Part shown: one piece after another, positions 1 through 9,467 of the stretch
Position numbering within the stretch: the stretch's first letter is position 1
Layout: the number at the start of each line of letters is the position of its first letter
Source of the DNA: Sphingobacteriales bacterium
GTDB lineage: Bacteria; Bacteroidota; Bacteroidia; Chitinophagales; JADIYW01
DNA: 64,000 nucleotides
NCBI GenBank assembly: GCA_016699615.1
Contig: CP064984.1
Location: 434,001-498,000, forward strand
Reading direction: 5' to 3'
Position numbers and translations under genes: made by a program
Notes under the pieces: model-generated
The model's input: the letters and a program-made list of their open reading frames with translations, nothing else
Database searches by the model: none
What the model was told of the DNA's origin: nothing

Positions 1-976
1 AATGCTAATGGCAACAAGATAGTCCAACCTAATTTCATTAATTGGTCGTATCTAAATCTTGGCAATGTCCATCTTATCCACATGATTACAAAGATAAAGA
101 ACAATGTTTTGCCAAAGAATGCTGCTACTTGCAAAATACTCAATATATTTCCTTCTATTGGTAAATATTCTTGAAATGGAATATTATAACCACCAAAAAA
201 CAAAGCTGAAATAATTGCAGATGATACAAACATATTTATATATTCTGCGAATAAATAGAATCCTAATTTCATAGATGAATATTCTGTATGGTATCCGCCT
301 ACTAATTCTGTTTCGCACTCTGCCAAATCAAAAGGTGCTCTATTCAGTTCTGCTAATGCACATATAAAAAACAATAAGAAACCTAGTGGCTGATAAAATA
401 TATTCCAACCTGCTGTTGCTTGTTGTTCTACAATTTCTTTTACACTCAATGTTCCAGTAGTCATTATTAATGCTACTAATGACAATCCCATTGCTAATTC
501 GTAGCTTATCATTTGTGATGATGCTCTTAATGCGCCAAGTAATGAATATTTATTGTTTGATGCCCAGCCACCAATCATTATTCCATAAACACCAAATGAT
601 ACAACTGCGAAAACATATAGTAATGCAACATTGATATCTGCAATTTGTAATGAGAATGTAGTTCCATTTATTGTCATATCTCCGCCCCAAGGCAACACCA
701 CACTTGTCATGCTTGCAGTAAGCATAGCTATACATGGTCCTAATATGAATAAAAATTTATTGGATACATTTGGAATGATTTCTTCCTTCATGAACATCTT
801 TAAGCCATCTGCTAATGGTTGCATTAACCCAAATGTCCAGCTCTATCTGATCCAACTCTATCTTGCATGAATCTTGCTATTTTTCTTTCTGCATATGTAG
901 AGTAGGCAGCTATTCCTAATGAAATTAAGAAAACGATTATTACTAATATAAATTTATAAAGTATGACTATTTCCAT
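1..976 (-). CDS. nuoH: NADH-quinone oxidoreductase subunit H (3' end outside window; frameshifted)
   Basis: Membrane subunit of respiratory complex I at the quinone site, next to the peripheral arm. The minus-strand reading starts with one membrane helix followed by AERKIARFMQDRVG, a NuoH hallmark. About 47 codons in, the frame breaks near 835: inserting one base restores GLMQPLADGLKMFMKEEIIP and then an open frame to the window edge, including the family motif AELNRAPFDLAECETELVGG. The gene is therefore clearly nuoH with a one-base deletion, probably a sequencing error. The ATG overlaps the nuoG stop as TAATG, so translation is likely coupled. The 3' end lies beyond position 1. Confidence 0.93.
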
Positions 977-1998
977 TACTTTGATATATTATTTGGATTT
1001 AAAGCACCTTCACCTAAGTCTGCCTTAACTCCATTTAAGTTTTTTTGTTTTGTTTGGTGTAATCTTAGTTTTGAATATTCGTAATTTCCTTGTGATATAA
1101 CTGACTGATGACTTATTTTACTTGGTCCTTCAATTGTCCAATCACTGACAGATTTTTTATCAAATCTACATTCATTACAAATAAATTCTTCTACTTCTCC
1201 CCATCTATCTTTTCTCGCTGTTACTCTTAAAATATCTGTGCCTTTTAACCACACTCTCACTTTCCCAGAACATTTTGTACAATTTCTATGTGCATCTACT
1301 GGCTTTGTAAACCACACTCTGCTTTTGAATCTAAATGTTTTATCTATAAATGCACCAACTAAACATACATCTATTACATTTCCTGAAAAATCATTATCTA
1401 TTGCTTGTTCTATATAAGTTGATATTTCTGCATGGTCACCTCTATTGATTACGCCATGTACTCTATTATCTGTGATTTGTTCGCAAGTTTTTACACATCT
1501 ATAACACAAAATACAACGATTCATGTGTAATTTTACTTTATCACCAATATCTATTTTTTCAAATTCTCTTTTCTTAAATTCGTATCTGGTTTCTTCTTTA
1601 CCATTGTCATAGCTTAGGTCTTGTAAATGACACTCGCCTGCTTGGTCGCAAACTGGACAATCTAATGGATGATTGATTAATAAAAATTCTACGACGCCAT
1701 TTCTTGCTTCTATTACTTCTTCTGATGTGGTATTGCTAACAACCATACCATCCATTACTGTAGTTCTGCAACTTGCTACTGGTTTTGGCATAGGTCTTGG
1801 GTCTTTTTCAGAACCTTTTTCAACTTTTACAATGCAAGTTCTACAATAACCACCTGTAGTCTTTAATTTAGAGTAATAACACATTGTTGGTGGTGCAATA
1901 TTTGTACCGTGTTGTTCATCTATTAGCCTAGCAGCTTGCAATATTGTTGTTCCGTCTGGGACATCGATACTAATATTATCTATGGTTACTTTTGGCAT
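976..1998 (-). CDS. nuoG: NADH-quinone oxidoreductase subunit G, short form
   Basis: Iron-sulfur subunit of complex I passing electrons from NADH toward quinone. The N-terminal 2Fe-2S ferredoxin domain has Cys at about 40, 52, 55 and 77; then comes the His/Cys segment HPLDCPVCDQAGECHLQDL and a 4Fe-4S binding segment RCILCYRCVKTC. At 340 residues it ends before the large molybdopterin-oxidoreductase-like domain of the E. coli protein; short NuoG of this size is usual in Bacteroidota. One oddity is CLVGAF where most homologues have CPVGAL. It lies directly upstream of nuoH with a one-base stop/start overlap, so the two are co-transcribed. The ATG at 1998 gives the expected ferredoxin-fold start. 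Confidence 0.93.
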   Translation of the reverse strand: MPKVTIDNISIDVPDGTTILQAARLIDEQHGTNIAPPTMCYYSKLKTTGGYCRTCIVKVEKGSEKDPRPMPKPVASCRTTVMDGMVVSNTTSEEVIEARNGVVEFLLINHPLDCPVCDQAGECHLQDLSYDNGKEETRYEFKKREFEKIDIGDKVKLHMNRCILCYRCVKTCEQITDNRVHGVINRGDHAEISTYIEQAIDNDFSGNVIDVCLVGAFIDKTFRFKSRVWFTKPVDAHRNCTKCSGKVRVWLKGTDILRVTARKDRWGEVEEFICNECRFDKKSVSDWTIEGPSKISHQSVISQGNYEYSKLRLHQTKQKNLNGVKADLGEGALNPNNISK

Positions 1999-2108
1999 TT
2001 TCTAGGCACAAATTTACAAATCTTAAACAATATATCTAAAATATTAGTTTAATTATTTGTCATGTTTTAGAAAATAATTAGTAAAACTAGCTTAGTTTTG
2101 GGTATAGC

Positions 2109-3341
2109 TTATATTTCTACGTCAATTTGAGTTTGCAGTAAATCGTCTATATTTTCTCTTCTTCTGATTAATATTGATTTTCCGTCTTTTACTAAAACTT
2201 CTGCTGGTCTGTATCTTGAATTGTAATTGGATGACATAGAAAAGCCATAAGCTCCAGCATTGTGGATGCATAGAATGTCACCTTCATGTACTTCACTCAG
2301 TTTTCTGTCCCAGCCAAAAGTATCTGTTTCGCAGATATAGCCTACAACTGTGTATATTCTTGTTTTGCCATTTGGATTAGACACATTATTGATTTGATGA
2401 TAGGCATCATAGAACATTGGTCTGATTAAATGATTTTGTCCAGAATCTACGCCTGCAAATACAGTACTCATAGTTTGTTTGATAACATTTACTTTTACAA
2501 ATAAATATCCTGATTCTGATACTAAAAATTTACCTGGTTCGAAGATTAGTTTTAATTCTTTTCCGTATTCTTTACAAAACTCATTGAATCTTTCGCTAAT
2601 TTTTCCGCCTAGTTCTTCAATATTTGTAGCGATATCATTGCTGTAGTATTTTACTTTAAATCCTGAACCAAAATCTAAATAGCTTAAATCTTTGAATGAT
2701 TTTGCTGCATCTAACAATAATTCTGCGCCACGTAAGAATACATCAACATCTTTTATATCTGAACCTGTGTGCATGTGTAATCCTTCAACTTTTAAGTTTG
2801 TAGATTGCACTACTCTTTCTATATGTCTTAATTGATAAACTGAAATACCGAATTTTGAATCTATATGTCCTGTAGAGATTTTGGTATTCCCGCCTGCCAT
2901 GATGTGTGGATTGATACGAATACAAATTGGGTAGGTATCGCCGTATTTATTTCCGAATTGCTCTAATATTGAAATATTATCAATATTGATTTTTACGCCA
3001 AAACCAACTGCTTTGTCTATTTCTTCTATGCCAACACAATTTGGTGTGTACATAATTTCTTGTGGCAAGAAACCTGCTTTTAGTCCAAGCTGCACTTCTT
3101 GTATTGATACTGTATCTAAACCAGCACCAATTTTCTTCATTAGTTTTAGAATATTGATGTTTGTTAATGCTTTGCAAGCATAGTGTATTTCTACATTAGA
3201 ATTGCTGAATGCTTTCATTAATCTTTGATAGTTTCTTTCGATTATTGATGCATCGTACACATACAAAGGTGTTCCATATTCATTACAAATATCCAATACT
3301 GGTACTCCACCTATTTCAAATTGATTATTAATTAATTCCAT
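2109..3341 (-). CDS. lysA: Diaminopimelate decarboxylase
   Basis: Last step of lysine synthesis: decarboxylation of meso-diaminopimelate to L-lysine, PLP-dependent, cytoplasmic. The fold-III barrel carries the PLP lysine in YACKAL (about residue 56), HMHTGSD, the phosphate-binding GSGFKV, EPGKFLV, and the C-terminal substrate motifs CETDTFGWDR and GAYGFSMSSNYNSR. The CETD cysteine comes from the partner subunit in the active dimer. Length 410 is normal. It is 110 bp upstream of nuoG on the same strand; no strong terminator separates them, but the functions are unrelated. Confidence 0.95.
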   Translation of the reverse strand: MELINNQFEIGGVPVLDICNEYGTPLYVYDASIIERNYQRLMKAFSNSNVEIHYACKALTNINILKLMKKIGAGLDTVSIQEVQLGLKAGFLPQEIMYTPNCVGIEEIDKAVGFGVKINIDNISILEQFGNKYGDTYPICIRINPHIMAGGNTKISTGHIDSKFGISVYQLRHIERVVQSTNLKVEGLHMHTGSDIKDVDVFLRGAELLLDAAKSFKDLSYLDFGSGFKVKYYSNDIATNIEELGGKISERFNEFCKEYGKELKLIFEPGKFLVSESGYLFVKVNVIKQTMSTVFAGVDSGQNHLIRPMFYDAYHQINNVSNPNGKTRIYTVVGYICETDTFGWDRKLSEVHEGDILCIHNAGAYGFSMSSNYNSRYRPAEVLVKDGKSILIRRRENIDDLLQTQIDVEI

Positions 3342-3424
3342 AAAAAAATATGACGTGCAAAGGTAGTATAAAAATTTATACTTCTTATCTTAAAAAGATA
3401 TAATAAAAAAGATTTGTGCTAATT

Positions 3425-3775
3425 TTATTCAACAATAATTTCTCTACCATCAGATGAGATAACTGTAGAGTGGTTTCCTTTATTTGATTCAATTCTATCG
3501 CTAAAATCAATTGGTTCAAATTCTGATCTGTTACTTGAGTTATAATTGTTTCCTTGTTGAGATTCTGAATTTGAGTTTCTGAAATTTGCTTCTTGTATTT
3601 CTTGAGCTGAAGGCAGATTATCCCAGTTTCTACCTAGTGTGTCGTTTCCAACAATTACTATTTCTGGTTGTTTTCCTTTATTCTTGTCTGTAGAAAAGTT
3701 GATAATAGAAAAAACTCCTACTACAATAATTAAAAGAAATATGTGAAAGACTGTACGCATTTGATTGTACTTCAT
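3425..3775 (-). CDS. Small single-pass membrane protein, unknown function
   Basis: A 116-residue protein with a short basic N terminus, one hydrophobic segment (about residues 10-27) and a polar, Asn/Ser-rich remainder that would lie outside the cytoplasm. I do not recognise a family. It sits between lysA and the peptide transporter, all on the minus strand, with 83 and 63 bp gaps. Base composition matches its neighbours. The complete ATG-to-stop frame and its placement make it likely to be a real gene, but nothing indicates its job. Confidence 0.6.
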   Translation of the reverse strand: MKYNQMRTVFHIFLLIIVVGVFSIINFSTDKNKGKQPEIVIVGNDTLGRNWDNLPSAQEIQEANFRNSNSESQQGNNYNSSNRSEFEPIDFSDRIESNKGNHSTVISSDGREIIVE

Positions 3776-3838
3776 AATTATTTAGTTATAACAACTAAGA
3801 TGCCAAAGAGTTTCAGAAGGTTGCATCTTTGTTTATAA

Positions 3839-5383
3839 TTATTTAACACCATGCATCCATTTCTTTATTATTAATGAGCTTGGTATGATAACGATTGCTG
3901 CAATAACAGAAATAATGGCTATTTCCTTACATCCTTCTAAATATATTGGTAATGATTGTACGACAGTAAATGGTGTACCATCTATATTGGTTTCTGGAAT
4001 TGCCATTTTTGAACCTATCCATCCTGCTAACTCGTGACCAAATGCGGAAGCCAAAAACCATGTACCCATCATAAATCCTACAATTTTTGCTGGTGATAAT
4101 TTTGTAACCATTGATAAGCCAATTGGAGAAATAAACAACTCGCCAACTGTAATAAAAAAATATCCGATACAAAAATATATTAATGGCATGTATCCTGTTG
4201 CTAATCCTTTTGTGCCACCTTCTACAAATGCATAATAACCAATTGCTAAGAATATGAATGAAAGTCCAAATTTTACTGGGTCGTTTGGTTTTAGATTACG
4301 TTTGTCTAACCAACTCCACATTAATGCGAATATTGGTGTAAGCACAATGATGTAAAATGGATTTATTGAATTATTGACCATTGCAGAAGAAAGCTTAGTT
4401 CCTCCAACATTCATATCTACATTTCGTTCTGCCATCAGATTTAATGAACCACCTGCTTGTTCATAAAATGCCCAAAACAGTGTTGAAAAAATAATCATGG
4501 TTAGTGCTGCCCACAGCATCTGCATTGGTTTGTGTTCTTCTATTGATGCAACAAATAAAATGTATGCAATGGTGATAATACCTACAATTCCGAAAATGAC
4601 TTGTGTAACATTATTATATAGTACAATTTCTACTGCAATAGCAACTGAGAGTAATGCACCAATATAAATTGTTTTCTCCCAATTTATTCCTACAAAAGAT
4701 TTGGAGTTTAATAATTCTAGGTTTGAACTTTCGCCTTTGCCTTCTAACATTTTTCTATTTAGTAGAAATGTTATCAACCCAATTATCATAAATATTCCTG
4801 CTACACCAAAACCCAAATGCCAACTAATTTTTTGTCCTAAATAACCACAGATTGCACTGCCAAGAAATCCACCTACATTAATTCCCATATAAAATATAGC
4901 GTAGCCTGCATCTCTCCTTTTATCATTCTCTTCGTAATATTTTCCTAGAAAGCTTGAGATATTTGGTTTGAAAAATCCATTCCCAATGATTAAAAATCCT
5001 AAACCTAAGAAGAATGTTTGCTCAATTGGAATAGCTAAAACGAGATGACCTATTGCCATCATTATTCCACCAAAAATGATTGATTTCCTGAAACCCAATA
5101 TTCTATCTGCAATGATGCCACCAAATAATGGTGTGATGTATACTAACGCATTGTACGCACCATACATTAAATTACTTTCTTTGTCTTTAAATAATAAAAC
5201 ATTTGTCATATACAAAATGAGTAAGGCACGCATTCCATAAAATGAAAAACGCTCCCACATTTCTGTAAAAAACAATAAAAAAAGTTGTTTGGGTTGGATG
5301 TCTCTATTTGTAAAATAAACGAAGAATATCATTAAGCTACAAAAAATTGAACCAACTACAATAACAATAACATCTAAACTCAT
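3839..5383 (-). CDS. POT-family proton-coupled peptide transporter
   Basis: Inner-membrane symporter taking up di- and tripeptides with protons. The first helices carry the family signature: FFTEMWERFSFYGMRALL contains the ExxER-type proton-coupling motif. A second signature, FYMGINVGGFLG, follows at about residues 165-176. Twelve to fourteen hydrophobic helices fit the 514-residue length. It precedes the flippase-like gene's position by 8 bp (that gene ends upstream at 5391), so the two minus-strand genes are probably one transcript. DtpT-like naming would be plausible, but substrate range cannot be read from sequence. Confidence 0.9.
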   Translation of the reverse strand: MSLDVIVIVVGSIFCSLMIFFVYFTNRDIQPKQLFLLFFTEMWERFSFYGMRALLILYMTNVLLFKDKESNLMYGAYNALVYITPLFGGIIADRILGFRKSIIFGGIMMAIGHLVLAIPIEQTFFLGLGFLIIGNGFFKPNISSFLGKYYEENDKRRDAGYAIFYMGINVGGFLGSAICGYLGQKISWHLGFGVAGIFMIIGLITFLLNRKMLEGKGESSNLELLNSKSFVGINWEKTIYIGALLSVAIAVEIVLYNNVTQVIFGIVGIITIAYILFVASIEEHKPMQMLWAALTMIIFSTLFWAFYEQAGGSLNLMAERNVDMNVGGTKLSSAMVNNSINPFYIIVLTPIFALMWSWLDKRNLKPNDPVKFGLSFIFLAIGYYAFVEGGTKGLATGYMPLIYFCIGYFFITVGELFISPIGLSMVTKLSPAKIVGFMMGTWFLASAFGHELAGWIGSKMAIPETNIDGTPFTVVQSLPIYLEGCKEIAIISVIAAIVIIPSSLIIKKWMHGVK

Positions 5384-5390
5384 ATATAAA

Positions 5391-6359
5391 TTATTTTTCT
5401 GTAATAAATTTGAACCTCAATGCTGAGATGCCACCAAAGATAGCAGGAATTATTAAATTAATAAACCATAAAATAATTGTTGCTGCCAAAATATCTAAAT
5501 TATTTGAAGTGTATTTGCTGAAAATAAAAAGTGCTACGTTGCCTCTGAATCCAAAATCTATCAATGCAATATTTAATGGATTGATAGTTTGCAAAAAAAA
5601 CATACTTATTGTAGAAATTAATAGTACAGAAAATTTAATTTCAATATCAAAAAAATATATTAGCAACATAAATTGAAAAACATACACTAAATATTTTAGA
5701 ACTGATAAAAATTCTATTTTGAAAATATCTTTAGCATTGTACAACTTAATTATATCTATGTATTTTAGGTAATTTTTGAGTTTGCTATTATGTGGAAATT
5801 TATTTACTAAGTAATCAATATTATACAAGCATAAATGTGCTAATGAGATAAGTAATAAAACCATAAATATTACTCCAAATAGATAGATTATTTCAATTTG
5901 TGATTCGTACAATAGAAACAAAACAAAACCAAAGGTACCTAAAGAAATATTGACCACAATCTGAGTTGCACTGCCTAATAATGTAGACACTATTGCTTGC
6001 AATCTATCATTTTGCAATGCAAATACACGTCCGCCAAACTCGCCTATTCTACTTGGTGTGAATAATGAAAAAGTTATTCCAAACAATATACCTTCAATTG
6101 CGTCCATCCATGAAATGTGATGAAATCTATCAATTAGAAATTTCCATTTAATTGTTTCCAAACTCCAATTTACAATCATAAGAAGAAATACTACGATTAA
6201 TATATGGTAATTAGATGTTATAGAATTTTTTACGTGTAAGACTGCTTCTGAGAAATTTGCATTCTTATATATTTGATAATAAAGCACCACAAATAAGAAT
6301 ATGATTATGGCACATTTTATTATAAAATTCACATATTTATTGCTTATTATATTCTTCAA
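5391..6359 (-). CDS. Flippase-like (MprF/AglD N-terminal type) membrane protein
   Basis: A 322-residue polytopic protein of the family annotated as lysylphosphatidylglycerol synthase transmembrane region / flippase-like domain. The conserved motif is visible as FSLFTPSRIGEFGGRVFAL around residue 97-115. About eight hydrophobic helices are predicted by eye. Proteins of this type are thought to move lipids or lipid-linked sugars across the inner membrane; the substrate here is unknown. It lies 8 bp upstream of the peptide transporter and diverges from ruvC, with both promoters presumably inside 6360-6413. Confidence 0.8.
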   Translation of the reverse strand: MKNIISNKYVNFIIKCAIIIFLFVVLYYQIYKNANFSEAVLHVKNSITSNYHILIVVFLLMIVNWSLETIKWKFLIDRFHHISWMDAIEGILFGITFSLFTPSRIGEFGGRVFALQNDRLQAIVSTLLGSATQIVVNISLGTFGFVLFLLYESQIEIIYLFGVIFMVLLLISLAHLCLYNIDYLVNKFPHNSKLKNYLKYIDIIKLYNAKDIFKIEFLSVLKYLVYVFQFMLLIYFFDIEIKFSVLLISTISMFFLQTINPLNIALIDFGFRGNVALFIFSKYTSNNLDILAATIILWFINLIIPAIFGGISALRFKFITEK

Positions 6360-6419
6360 GTTTGTAAAAATATCAATTAAACTACAATTTTTATAATTTG
6401 TAGTTGTAGATTTGTGATA

Positions 6420-6983
6420 ATGACTTCAAAAAGTACAATTACAATATTAGGCATAGATCCTGGAACAAAAATTACAGGATATGGCATTATTAGTTCTAAT
6501 ACAAGACATGCTGAATTGCTCTTAATTGGAAGTATCTACACAGAAAAATATGATGACCACTATGATAAATTGAGCAGAATATATGATGAAGTTTTACAAA
6601 TCATCAATATATACAAACCTGATGTTTTGGCAATTGAAGCACCATTTTATGCAAACAACGTACAGTCTATGCTAAAATTAGGCAGAGCACAAGGCATGGC
6701 AATTGCTGCTGCATTGTCCAAAAAAATTCCTGTACAAGAATATTCTCCAAAAAAAATAAAACAAAGTATAACTGGAAATGGAAATGCAGCAAAAGAACAA
6801 GTGGCTGCCATGCTGTGTCAAATTTTAAAAACTGATGCATTGCCCAAACAATTAGATGCAACTGATGGTTTGGCTGTTGCTATGTGTCATCATTTTTCAT
6901 TGTATGGTTTACAAAATACAACTACAAAAAAATACTCAGGTTGGCAATCATTTATTAAAGACAATCCAAAAAGAATAATATAA
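6420..6983 (+). CDS. ruvC: Crossover junction endodeoxyribonuclease RuvC
   Basis: Holliday junction resolvase that cuts the four-way intermediate with RuvAB. RNase H-like fold with the first catalytic Asp in ILGIDPGTKITGYG, the Glu in LAIEAPFYANNVQSMLKLG, the DNA-contact segment KIKQSITGNGNAAKEQV and the last acidic pair in DATDGLAVAMCHH. The frame also allows a GTG start at 6414, but the ATG at 6420 gives the normal short N terminus. The downstream lipoprotein gene begins 12 bp after the stop, so they may share a transcript. Confidence 0.95.
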   Translation: MTSKSTITILGIDPGTKITGYGIISSNTRHAELLLIGSIYTEKYDDHYDKLSRIYDEVLQIINIYKPDVLAIEAPFYANNVQSMLKLGRAQGMAIAAALSKKIPVQEYSPKKIKQSITGNGNAAKEQVAAMLCQILKTDALPKQLDATDGLAVAMCHHFSLYGLQNTTTKKYSGWQSFIKDNPKRII

Positions 6984-6994
6984 ATCTATAAATT

Positions 6995-8233
6995 ATGAAA
7001 AAATACATTTTACTTATTATAATAATAAATTTAATATCTTGTAAAAACAATACAAAACAAGACAACAATTTTGTGCATGATGCTGCTTTTGAAAAGAAAT
7101 TACAAGAACAATTGATTCTTGCTGAAGATGGTGCAACAATTGAGTTACCTGAAGGAAATTATTATTTCACAAAATCTATTTCTATAGAAGGCAAAAACAA
7201 TATTACTATAAAAGGCAAAGGCAAAGATAAGACTCGATTTTCTTTCATCAACCAAAATGAAGGTGCTGAAGGAATGAATATTACCAATTGCAACAACATC
7301 GTTTTGGAAGATTTTACAATACAAGATGCACGTGGCGATAATTTTAAACTAAAATCTTGTGATGGTATTGAACTAAGAAACTTAAATGCCACTTGGACTA
7401 CTGGCGCAGATTCATCGAATGGAAATTATGGATATTATCCTGTTGAATGCAAAAATGTATTGATAGAAAAATGTGATGTGTCTTATTGTGCTGATGCTGG
7501 TGTGTATGTAGGACAATCTATTAATGTAATAGTTAGAAATTGCACAGCATTTAGGAATGTTTGTGGTATTGAAATTGAAAACTGCATTAACTCAGAAGTA
7601 CATGATAATTATAGTTATGATAATGCTGGTGGTATTGTTGTGTACGATTTACCAGGATTGCCACTAAAACATGGAAAAAACTGTAAAGTATACAACAATA
7701 AAATAGAAAAGAATAACTTTAAAAACTTTGCAAAGCCTGGAAGTTATGTTTCAGATATTCCATCTGGAAGTGGATTAATCATTATGGCGTATGATAGTGT
7801 TGAAGTATACAACAATACATTTGTAGACAACAAAACATTGGGTTGTTGTGCAGTTAGTTATTATGCAACAGGAAGGTCATTTAATGATTCGCTGTATACA
7901 GCATATGCAACAGCAATATACATTCACAATAATACTTTTAAAAGAAAAATTACATTGATTCCAGATTTAAGTTCAGATTTAGGTAAATTGGTTTTAGCCA
8001 TATCACAAACACCAGCAGATATTATTTATGATGGCAACTACAATACTAGTATGAGTAATCCTGATGGTAGTTTACAACCAAAGTATAAGTCTTGCTTTAC
8101 AAACAATGGAAATATTAAATTCTTTAATTTGAATGCTAATAAGTCACCAGACATTATGAATGTACTTAAAACTTACGATACCAATTTAGCGTCATTCAAT
8201 TGTGAAATCAATGGCATTAAAGGAAATAAGTAG
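6995..8233 (+). CDS. Right-handed parallel beta-helix lipoprotein
   Basis: A 412-residue exported lipoprotein: hydrophobic signal, then LISC lipobox with Cys at about residue 16. The body is a chain of short repeats of the type NNIVLEDFTIQDARGDN and NVIVRNCTAFRNVCGIEIEN, typical of pectate-lyase/NosD-like beta-helices. Such folds often bind or cut polysaccharides, but I see no diagnostic catalytic residues and the substrate is unknown. It would sit on the outer or inner membrane facing the periplasm or surface. It follows ruvC by 12 bp. Confidence 0.82.
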   Translation: MKKYILLIIIINLISCKNNTKQDNNFVHDAAFEKKLQEQLILAEDGATIELPEGNYYFTKSISIEGKNNITIKGKGKDKTRFSFINQNEGAEGMNITNCNNIVLEDFTIQDARGDNFKLKSCDGIELRNLNATWTTGADSSNGNYGYYPVECKNVLIEKCDVSYCADAGVYVGQSINVIVRNCTAFRNVCGIEIENCINSEVHDNYSYDNAGGIVVYDLPGLPLKHGKNCKVYNNKIEKNNFKNFAKPGSYVSDIPSGSGLIIMAYDSVEVYNNTFVDNKTLGCCAVSYYATGRSFNDSLYTAYATAIYIHNNTFKRKITLIPDLSSDLGKLVLAISQTPADIIYDGNYNTSMSNPDGSLQPKYKSCFTNNGNIKFFNLNANKSPDIMNVLKTYDTNLASFNCEINGIKGNK

Positions 8234-8248
8234 AGTTTTGTTTATTGA

Positions 8249-8335
8249 TTAGAAATAGAGTTGAACGAATATCAGCATCATGATCATCACAAACAAATAG
8301 CTCCACACAAAATATTTATGAATATCGACTTCCAT
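8249..8335 (-). CDS. Possible 28-residue membrane peptide
   Basis: A short minus-strand frame encodes MEVDIHKYFVWSYLFVMIMM followed by LIFVQLYF: a charged N terminus and one hydrophobic helix long enough to cross a membrane. It is complete from ATG to TAA. Nothing else supports it, and hydrophobic short frames arise easily in AT-rich DNA. It lies antisense just after the beta-helix gene. Confidence 0.3.
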   Translation of the reverse strand: MEVDIHKYFVWSYLFVMIMMLIFVQLYF

Positions 8336-8417
8336 ATATTAACAAATTTGAATATATAATTTGAATTTGTCAATAAGCTGAATTTAAGTTATAAATACAA
8401 CTTTATCTAGATTACAA

Positions 8418-9132
8418 TTTTAGTATTAAGTTGTAAAAAAGAACTACAGCTAAATGCATTTATCTTTAGTTATATTACAGAAATTAGTACAGAAAGTACA
8501 TCAAAATCAGGAACAACAACACCAGGAGGATATACATGAAGTGAAGTATTCGCATTCTTTTTGGGATTTTAAAGCTAATATTAATGAGTATATTCTTGTA
8601 GATGATTTTGTAATACCTCTGTGTAAAATAGAATATTTAAATATTTATTTTATTCATATCGAACTAATTTTTCAGGATCTATATTTTCTGAAATGAATTT
8701 TATTTTGAAATATATAGCTCAAATCCTTCTCTAGCAAGAGCAATAAACGTGTATAGTGGCTTAAACACTAACCACTTTGTTTCTTCAGAAGAAACAAAGT
8801 GGTATAAAATTGCAGAATGTACAGCAAGTACATTTACAAGAATATATATATAATAAAAATTTAGGCAATAGATTTAAATCTTAGCACTGGAACATGTTGG
8901 ATAAAATAAGGATCAAAAAGTTTCTCAGGAGTTCATTTTTATCCTCAATCTCCTTACGATTCCGAAAAAAATAATAAGGAAAAATCTATAGAAATTGAAA
9001 CTAAAACATGGACTCTTGTATCTAATGGAGAGAAAAACTTATGTATTCGGACACGGAGGTATGATGAAAGACGATGAGATACATAATACATATACAACAG
9101 AGTATAGCAATAAACGTAGATTTAATATTTAG
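8418..9132 (+). pseudogene. Decayed lipoprotein-like gene
   Basis: No single frame is open, but plausible coding pieces follow each other on the plus strand: a lipobox-like ILVLSCKKEL with TESTSKSGTTTPGGYT (8418-8535); EVKYSHSFWDFKANINEYIL (8538-8600); NPSLARAINVYSGLNTNHFV then SSEETKWYKIAECTASTFT (8718-8835); GSKSFSGVHFYPQSPYDSEK (8912-8971); and YVFGHGGMMKDDEIHNTY ending NKRRFNI (9040-9132). A good terminator follows at once. This looks like one exported protein gene broken by several frameshifts and stops. No family is recognised. The frames were joined by eye, so the edges are approximate. Confidence 0.42.
8771..8803. repeat. 33-nt near-perfect palindrome
   Basis: Arms ACCACTTTGTTTCTTC (8771-8786) and GAAGAAACAAAGTGGT (8788-8803) are perfectly complementary around one A. 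It lies inside the decayed gene. It could be a hairpin left by a small insertion, or a terminator-like structure without a T tract. Confidence 0.6.
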
Positions 9133-9140
9133 CTATTTTT

Positions 9141-9172
9141 ATACTTCATATTAAAATATGAAGTATTTTTTA
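9141..9172 (+). terminator. Rho-independent terminator
   Basis: ATACTTCATATT (9141-9152) pairs perfectly with AATATGAAGTAT (9155-9166), followed by a T-rich tract. It directly follows the end of the decayed gene, which supports that region having been a transcribed gene. Confidence 0.75.
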
Positions 9173-9174
9173 TT

Positions 9175-9467
9175 ATATACCATATATTAGAATTTTAATT
9201 ACTTGCCATTTAACAATTATGTAGCTTGTTCTTAGATAGTAGACGGATAAGAATTATCTATCAAATAATAAACAATCATAAAATAGAATTCTATGTTCTT
9301 TTCAATGAAGAGATATTTTATTTTAAATTAAAAAAGCTGTTATCATTAGACCGAAACTATGGAATGTATTATGTCTCGTGCATTAAGCTTAATAACTAGG
9401 CTAAATTTTCAAGCAAGCAGTTCGCCAATACATAAGTATTTCTTATATTCGCAAAAAAAATACAACA
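9175..9467. other. Intergenic stretch, no gene seen
   Basis: About 290 bp of AT-rich DNA between the terminator and the oxygenase gene. I see no convincing coding frame or RNA gene. The last 60 bp presumably hold the promoter of the oxygenase gene. Confidence 0.5.

Noticed and set aside
631..870. Plus-strand 79-codon frame over nuoH
   Set aside because: Antisense shadow of the clearly coding nuoH frame.
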